A model generated the notes under the pieces. That model made no database searches, had not been told where the DNA came from, and saw nothing but the letters and a program-made list of their open reading frames with translations. DNA of 64,000 bases from Gymnothorax reevesii (taxonomy: Eukaryota; Chordata; Actinopteri; Anguilliformes; Muraenidae): contig CM056586.1 of assembly GCA_029721435.1 (NCBI GenBank), forward strand, positions 69,403,679-69,467,678, read 5' to 3'. This document shows, one piece after another, positions 58,446 to 64,000 of the stretch. A program made the position numbers and the translations under genes. Each line of letters starts with the position of its first letter. Position 1 is the first letter of the stretch.

Positions 58446-60423
58446 TCTGCCATGGCTACCGACCAAAATATTTCCGTTTCATGCCCGTAGTCAAGGAGCG
58501 TTCCGTGCTCTATCGAGGATGCACCCACTGACTCTTGAACTAGAGTCCATTAGTCAATTCCCTTCCAGATACCTCATCTCCTGTCAACAACTTTGTTTCT
58601 AGTGGCACCAGCTTGAAACTCACGGGGCGTAACTTATCATACCATAGAACTTATTTTTCATTTCTACCGCTCCCCTCTGTCCTTCCCTTATATCATAATA
58701 CTGCTGTTGCGGTGAAAGTTTTCTACGAATTACTACCAAACTACTTCTAGGGCTGCACTGTAGCACTGTAGCCTCCTGGCAGCAATAAGTTTGTCTGATA
58801 AAATGCGGACCTGAGACGTTTATGTGGATTTTGCATGTTCCCCTGTATTTGTATTGGTTTACTCCTGGCGCAACTGCTTCCTCCTGGTGTCCAATGACGT
58901 GCCTGTTGTTATGAATGAATGTAGTGTGTTTGGATTTCCTGCACTTTTAGTTCCGTATGTCAGGTGACATGAGATTAAATAGTTGCTAAAAGTGTCCTTA
59001 AAACAATAAAGAAACAAACCCAACTACTTTTAACTTCGCCTCCGCTGCTCTCTGCTCCTCCGCTCCTTTTGTTCCCCTTCAAATTAATTACCTGCAGGTG
59101 TAGTGGGGGTTTGGTTTCATCTTGGCCAATCAGAGCATCTGCTGTTGTCCCCTTTGAGATCAGTGCGTTAATGCCATAGAGAACTGGCAGTTTCTTCAGG
59201 CGAAGAACGAGCACGCCATTAGACGTAGCTACATCCTCAAAGGAATTTACCAGCATGGTCACTTCAGTGCAAAGGAAACACACAGTGATTGATTTTTAAA
59301 AAATTATTAAAATGTAGTAGTATTATTATTATTATTATTATTATTATTGACTTTGGAGTGTGGAGATCAAAGATTGAGCTAATGATACCCACCAGAACAT
59401 GAAGTAATCAAGGCTATTGAAATTATTTTGCGAAACTTTGCATGAACATCAGTAATCACAGGCAAAGTGCGTAATACGACATGAAAACGTGAGACAGTGC
59501 GACTCTAGCTATGAAAAAACGATCACACTCACAAGGAACACGTCAAGGTCATGGAGTTCAATCCAGTCGATCAGCCATTAATACTTGGGCCCACAGCTAC
59601 AAAATTGGATTTTTCTGGAGGATTTACGCTCTCTAATTTGAGTTTGCTGTCGCCTCAATTACCTACCAATCTTGTTTATTATGTTCTACATGAGAACAAA
59701 TTGAATATTTCATTTGGTAACTGCTGTTTTCAACAGTTAGGTGGTGTGGTTGTCTTATTCCCCGCTTGCTTTGTCTTGCTGTTGTTGGGTCCTCCTAAAC
59801 TGGTTTTGCCTCATCCGGTGTTCCCATGGTTTATGGTTGTTTCGCTACTTTGGCTTTGCGCTTCTGAACTTTTGTTACTGCACACTGTATGCTCGCTACT
59901 GTGTCCAAGTCTGTTCGCTATTGTAGATAAATGCAAGTTAAGAACACATAAATTACTTAAGAATCAGCAGTAAAACTTTGTAAAACCCATTTGTATCACA
60001 GCTGATACACACAGCTGATTTTTTTGGGTAAAAGTTATTTTTTATTGCCCTTCATTTGTCTCTAAAGTAAGTCCGTAAAATTATCGAGAACAATGTGACG
60101 CCGCTACGCGTTTTTTAGTCAGCAGAGATTCACTGCGGAAATGTAATTCAGGGAAATTAGCCATTGGCTCAATCTAGAAAACGAAATATGAAATTTGTGC
60201 AAACTGAAGATGATGTGTTACGATCGATTTATTTCAAAGAAATACTCAGCAATCTTCAATCTGATCTTTGTCTGATTGTAGTAGTGAACGGACTCGGACA
60301 TAGTTGGGAAAGTACAGTGTGCAGTAGCGATAGTACTGTAGCGAAAAGCCAAAGTAGCCAAACAACCGGTTACCGTCCCATTACCGATTAGTGAGCCTTT
60401 TTTCCTTGCTCTGCTGTATTAAG
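58446..60423. other. End of intron 12, nothing recognised
   Basis: The 140-codon forward frame at 59551-59973 (hydrophobic Leu/Cys-rich end) has no recognisable domain, no partner exon, and overlaps another open frame. It is not called as a gene. Confidence 0.5.
59320..59348. repeat. ATT microsatellite
   Basis: (ATT)n run of about 28 bp in intron 12; a shorter one is at 34779-34797. Confidence 0.9.
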
Positions 60424-60567
60424 GACAATTTCAAGGATAAGCTACGTGGGATTCCCATCGAGGTGTCGGTCGCTATACAGAATGCCAGGCGGAGGAAGAG
60501 AAACAGTAACCTCCCTGAGCTGGTCCCCATCCTCAATTCCAACCAGCCAAGCAAGAAAACCGCTGAG
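60424..60567 (+). CDS. itga6: itga6 exon 13: end of thigh domain
   Basis: Residues 578-625, DNFKDKLRGIPIEVSVAIQN, a basic stretch RRRKRNSN, then LPELVPILNSNQPSKKTAE. It follows a pyrimidine tract and acceptor tattaag; donor GTGAGC. The RRRKR run could be mistaken for a furin site, but mammalian alpha-6 has a similar basic run (SRRRVNS) here. Confidence 0.93.
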
Positions 60568-60745
60568 GTGAGCGTGCCAAAAACAAGGTTTTTTTCTGGA
60601 AATTTTTGCTCACTGTAAATACATTAGCAGCGCGTTCCCATCTCTGTACTGGTGAATTGTTCGAGTTTCAGAGGTGTAGAAATTCACGTATTTTTTCCCT
60701 TGTGAATTGAAATTGAAAAGTAACGCAATTTCTGAACTGTTCCAG

Positions 60746-60861
60746 GTAAGCTTCGTGAAGGATGGGTGTGGGAGTGACAACATCTGCGAGAGTAACTTGC
60801 AGCTGGAGTACAAGTTCTGTTCCCGAGAACCCAAACGAGATACGTTTGCTCCTCTGCCGAC
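60746..60861 (+). CDS. itga6: itga6 exon 14: start of calf-1
   Basis: Residues 626-664. VSFVKDGCGSDNICESNLQL is the conserved GC(G)xDNxCxSNL block that opens calf-1 in laminin-binding alpha chains. Acceptor gttccag, donor GTGAGT, phase 2. Confidence 0.94.
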
Positions 60862-60980
60862 GTGAGTTTCTTCACGAGTGAGACACCTGAATGGAATTTT
60901 TCCTCTGTTTAATGACTGACTGATGGTCGTAAGCGTCAAGTGTTGAATCCCAGAAACCTTGACAATATTGTGCCCCACAG

Positions 60981-61140
60981 GGAGAACGGAGTCGCGATCT
61001 TTTCTCTCAGTAACCAGAAGGAAATTGCCCTGGAGGTCACTGTGAAGAACAATGGAGGAGATGATGCATATGAGGCCAGGCTTGTTGGAATGATCCCCAA
61101 CTCTCTGTCCTACTCCGGCTTCCGCGCGCCAAATAACCCG
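60981..61140 (+). CDS. itga6: itga6 exon 15: calf-1
   Basis: Residues 664-717. It reads TENGVAIFSLSNQKEIALEV, then VKNNGGDDAYEARLVGMIPN and ends APNNP. The GDDA(Y/H)EA motif is diagnostic for integrin alpha calf-1. Acceptor gccccacag, donor GTGAGT, phase 0. Confidence 0.94.
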
Positions 61141-61234
61141 GTGAGTCTGTGCGTGTTTCTTTCGTAAAGCACACTTAGTGTCCGCCTCATGCTAAACAGG
61201 ACCTAATCGCCTCACTTTTCTCTTGGATGTACAG

Positions 61235-61309
61235 GTGATCTGTGCAGCAAATGTAAATGGATCAGAGGTGGAATGTGAGCTGGGGAATCCACTCAAGAGA
61301 GACTCTGAG
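61235..61309 (+). CDS. itga6: itga6 exon 16: calf-1
   Basis: Residues 718-742, VICAANVNGSEVECELGNPL followed by KRDSE. The CELGNP(F/L/M)KR motif is shared by alpha-3, -6 and -7. Acceptor gatgtacag, donor GTAATG. Confidence 0.94.
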
Positions 61310-61403
61310 GTAATGCGTTTGGCAGGTCGCTCTAAATCGTTTTATCTACCTTCATTTTTCCTTAACGCCTTCAAATGACATTACAGTGTAACCTTGTTTT
61401 TAG

Positions 61404-61483
61404 GTGACCTTCTACATAATACTGAGCACTGTTGGCCTTTCCTTGGACACTACAGAAATTGGACTTGACCTTAAGCTTGAAAC
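61404..61483 (+). CDS. itga6: itga6 exon 17: end of calf-1
   Basis: Residues 743-769, VTFYIILSTVGLSLDTTEIG then LDLKLE. It corresponds to VTFYLVLSTTEV in mammals. Acceptor gtttttag, donor GTAAGT, phase 2 (AC|A). Confidence 0.93.
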
Positions 61484-61728
61484 GTAAGTAGCTCTTTAAC
61501 TGTTTTCTTCTGTAGTGCTGATGGTCAGAAGTTGTTGCTCGTGGATCAGAATTGGCCTTGGCTCAGCTGCCGCACTGTACTGTCATGGAAACCGCTTAAA
61601 TGCCAGCATAAGACTTTTAAGTGGCTAAATCGCTGTAATCTAAGTCAAGTGATGTGTTTTAACGCAGTAGTCGTAGGAAGTCATTTTGCTCACTGCTAGT
61701 TGGTCAGTACAGTCTTCTGTTCTTCCAG

Positions 61729-61806
61729 AACCAGCGAACAGAAAGATCTGGCCCCAGTGAAAGCCAAGGCAAATGTGAAAATTGAGTTACTGCTGTCACT
61801 CTCAGG
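61729..61806 (+). CDS. itga6: itga6 exon 18: calf-2
   Basis: Residues 769-795. TTSEQKDLAPVKAKANVKIE leads into LLLSLSG. Acceptor tcttccag, donor GTGAGT, phase 2 (GG|A). Confidence 0.93.
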
Positions 61807-61900
61807 GTGAGTCATTATCCAAATGGACTGTTTCACTGAAAGGCTCGTCACTGACACTGAGTTCTGTCTCTTGAACCTTCATGTTTTTTTAATTCACCAG

Positions 61901-62003
61901 AGTGGCCCGGCCGTCTCAGGTCTACTTTGGGGGAAAAGTGAAAGGAGAGAGAGCCATGAAAACGGAAGATGAAATCGGCCCTCTGATCAATTATGAATTC
62001 AGG
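61901..62003 (+). CDS. itga6: itga6 exon 19: calf-2
   Basis: Residues 795-829. VARPSQVYFGGKVKGERAMK then TEDEIGPLINYEFR. This is among the best matches to alpha-6 and argues against alpha-3 and alpha-7. Acceptor aattcaccag, donor GTACTT, phase 0. Confidence 0.94.
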
Positions 62004-62294
62004 GTACTTTACTGTCCGCGTTCACAGATTTTTTTTTTCCCAGATTTATTCAAAGATCTAAGGTGAACAAAAATTGTTCCTTTGGAGTGGTCCCCATTTA
62101 CATTATTTGTTGTTGAGAGGTTTATTTTTGAAGTTGAGAAAATAAGTTGTCTGCAAAAAATGATTCCAAAATTTTAAACTGACTTAAACTTTATTATTTC
62201 TATGTTGTCTCATGAGAAAATACAGGTGCAGGCTTTGCTGAAGTAATTTGGCAATTTATTGAATTTGGACTTGTTTTGTGTTCTTCTTGCACAG

Positions 62295-62471
62295 ATTATT
62301 AACTTGGGGAGAGCGCTGAAAACATTTGGCACAGCGACCCTGAACATCGACTGGCCCAAGGAGACTTCTAATGCTAAATGGTTGCTGTATCTGGTGAGAA
62401 TTGACGGCAGTGGGCTGGATGAAGTCTCCTGTTCCCCTCAGAGTGAGATCGGCTCAGTCGACAACATCAAG
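62295..62471 (+). CDS. itga6: itga6 exon 20: calf-2 (last exon in window)
   Basis: Residues 830-888. IINLGRALKTFGTATLNIDW followed by PKETSNAKWLLYLVRIDG and ending SEIGSVDNIK. The next exon should carry the furin cleavage region, but no such exon could be read before 64000. Donor GTGATT, phase 0. Confidence 0.93.
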
Positions 62472-62982
62472 GTGATTGTTTTTTTCCAAGTGCATTTGCA
62501 GCCCCAATTCTCAGAGATTTTAGGCAGAATGAAAAAGTGCGAGTAAACAAACTAAGCAGTGATTTGTAAATTAACTGAGACCTGTAATTAATTGAAAACC
62601 GTACATAATATTCCATGTTTTGTTTTATCAGTTTCATTATTTATTTTTGAAATGCGTGCTGATTTACAAGCTACAAGTGGAAACATACTCTGGGATTCTG
62701 AAGAAATCTCTGCATTTAGTTGGAGGTTAAAAATCAACACTCAGAGAGTTCCCCTGACCTTCAGGAGGAGGGGGCTGCCGGAAGTGAGGTCTGAATTCAG
62801 AATATAAAGGACTTTCTTAAAGAGCCTATCCTGCCAAAATCCAACCTTTCCGGTTGAAAATTGATATCTAGAATTTCCTTGTCATGATTTTTGACAATTC
62901 AGGCAATCAAGAACATGTTTAGGAGTAAATGTGATGAATTTACTGTCAAAAATGGAAACTGCAAACCTTGCCCTGCAAGTTA

Positions 62983-64000
62983 CAGTACTGTGCAAAAGTG
63001 TTGGCCTCTTCCTGATTTCTTCTATTTTTGCTTATTTGTCGCATTAAAATGTTTCAGATCATCCAACTAATTTTAATATCTAGGACAAAGAGAACATGAT
63101 TGAAAGAAAAATGCAGCTTTTTTATGATGTTTTCACCTGTAGAAGGTAAAGAGTTTTTTCAAACCTGTTTCACCCATGTGAAATAATAATTGCCCTCCAA
63201 AAACTAATCTGTGGTGCCGTCCATGGGTGGGAACAACTGCAGTCGTACAGCTACAATAACTGGCATTGAGTCTTTTACACAGCTGTTGAAGAACTTTTGT
63301 CCACTTTTGTTTGCATAAATGTTTAAATTCAGCCACATTGACGAGCATTTCAGCACAAACTACCCATTTAAGGTCATGCCACAGCATCTTGAACTTTGAC
63401 AAGCCACTCCAAAAGCGTCTCTTTGTTTCTTTTGAACCATGAAGAGGTGAACTTGCCTGTTTGCCTGCTGCATAGCCTAACTGCGACTGAGCTAGTTCTA
63501 ACACTGATAGCTGGACGTTACCCATCCGGATTTTCTGGTTAAGAGTAGAATTAATCACTCCATTAGTAATGGCAATTTACCCAGGTTCTGAAGCAGCAAA
63601 ACCGCCTCAGACCATCGCACTGGCACCTCTGTTTGACTGCTGGTGTGATGTTGTTATTGTGGAGTGCTGTGTTAGCTTTATGTCAGATGTGACAGGACCC
63701 ATGTCCTCCAAAAAATGTTCCACCTTTCACTCACCATTCCTCACAACATTGTCCAAAAGGTCTTTAGAGTGTTTTAGACATCAGTGCTTAAGGTCACAAC
63801 TAATCTGCCAGAATGATTTAAATTTGGTTAATTGTTTGACTTAGTTACTGGGGGGGTGGCAGTTACTTTTTAACATAGTGCCAGGTAGGGCTAGACTGCA
63901 TTTTTATTTCTATAAATGAAATCATAATTTAAAAACTGCATTTTGTGTTTACTCAGGTTATCTTTGTCTAATATTAAAATTAGTTTGATTTGAAATGCCT
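62983..64000 (-). mobile_element. Tc1-like transposon relic, truncated by window end
   Basis: Begins cagtactgtgcaaaagtgtt. The minus-strand transposase is decayed but recognisable, for example around 63360-63440 ('aaggtcatgccacagcatct') and 63585-63630 ('ctgaagcagcaaaaccgcct', 'agaccatcgcac'). The sequence near 63917-63955 matches the fragment at 33388-33607. The far terminus is outside the window. The 141-codon minus frame at 63133-63558 belongs to it. Confidence 0.65.

Larger units (their letters stand above)
9411..62471 (+). other. itga6: Integrin alpha-6 gene, coding exons 1-20 (3' part missing)
   Basis: Gene-level entry. The integrin alpha-6 chain pairs with beta-1 or beta-4 and is a laminin receptor at the plasma membrane, including hemidesmosomes (family knowledge). 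Twenty exons with GT/AG borders and matching phases give 888 codons without a stop: signal peptide 1-25, mature start FNLDTEN, seven FG-GAP propeller blades to about residue 470, thigh to about 625, calf-1 to about 770, then the start of calf-2. There is no inserted I domain, as expected for the laminin-binding alpha3/6/7 group. Alpha-6 is chosen over alpha-3 and alpha-7 because segments such as VPVPANSYLGFSLDSGK, PSQVYFGG and NLGTATLNI-like TFGTATLNIDWPKE fit alpha-6 best. Teleosts often carry two itga6 copies; which one this is cannot be told. The furin site, transmembrane helix and GFFKR tail should lie beyond 64000. Intron 1 (31.5 kb) is unusually transposon-rich. Confidence 0.95.

Noticed and set aside
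59551..59973. 140-codon hypothetical gene in intron 12
   Set aside because: No recognisable domain, no homologous exon order, overlapping open frame, and located within a large intron.
60454..60525. Furin cleavage site at RRRKR in exon 13
   Set aside because: The site lies at the end of the thigh domain where alpha-6 has a similar basic run; the true furin site is in a later exon outside the window.
9411..62471. Integrin alpha-3 or alpha-7 as the gene identity
   Set aside because: The N-terminus [17 protein letters not shown] is alpha-7-like, but blades 3-4, the thigh, and calf-1/2 segments agree better with alpha-6 throughout.

Overview
This looks like nuclear DNA from a ray-finned (teleost-type) fish. 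It carries one spliced vertebrate gene with GT-AG introns, embedded in DNA packed with transposon families typical of teleosts: Tc1-like, hAT-like and piggyBac-like relics, L2- and L1/Tx1-like LINE fragments, a tRNA-derived SINE and a Gmr1-like LTR retrotransposon. No bacterial-style operon, CRISPR array or free-standing functional RNA gene was seen.

The gene is integrin alpha-6 (itga6; which teleost paralogue cannot be decided here), on the + strand. Twenty coding exons were placed by hand. They run from the start codon at 9411 to 62471, all with GT/AG borders and matching phases, and add up to exactly 888 codons with no stop. They cover the signal peptide, the seven-bladed FG-GAP beta-propeller, the thigh domain, calf-1 and the start of calf-2. 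The rest of calf-2, the furin site, the membrane segment and the GFFKR tail lie beyond 64000. Intron 1 is 31.5 kb.

Region by region. 1-9410 is upstream DNA with a foldback element, a Tc1 transposase relic, two abutting LINE fragments, an almost complete but frame-broken Tc1-like transposon (5126-6741) inside a TA repeat, and a GC-richer probable promoter just before exon 1. 9593-41059 (intron 1) holds Tc1-like relics, a decayed L2-like LINE split by a full-length LTR retrotransposon (15343-21356), a 22-bp minisatellite, two piggyBac-like MITEs with TTAA target sites, and an inverted-repeat element built from CCATGGTTAACC-like motifs. 41060-48708 carries exons 2-10. Intron 10 (48709-55168) has a complete-looking SINE, a hAT-like element and a 1.07-kb inverted-terminal element. 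Intron 12 (55494-60423) has a 140-bp tandem array and a Tc1-like relic interrupted by a 504-bp insertion. Exons 13-20 are clustered at 60424-62471, followed by another Tc1-like relic that runs off the window.

The most interesting object is the LTR retrotransposon. It has one uninterrupted gag-pol frame of 1583 codons, a proline-tRNA primer-binding site, a 4-bp target duplication and LTRs that are identical except near their 3' ends. Its integrase is encoded BEFORE reverse transcriptase/RNase H, the reverse of the usual Ty3/gypsy order. This is the hallmark of the Gmr1-like group first described from cod. Its capsid region resembles the SCAN domain of vertebrate zinc-finger proteins. It sits in the same orientation as itga6 inside intron 1.
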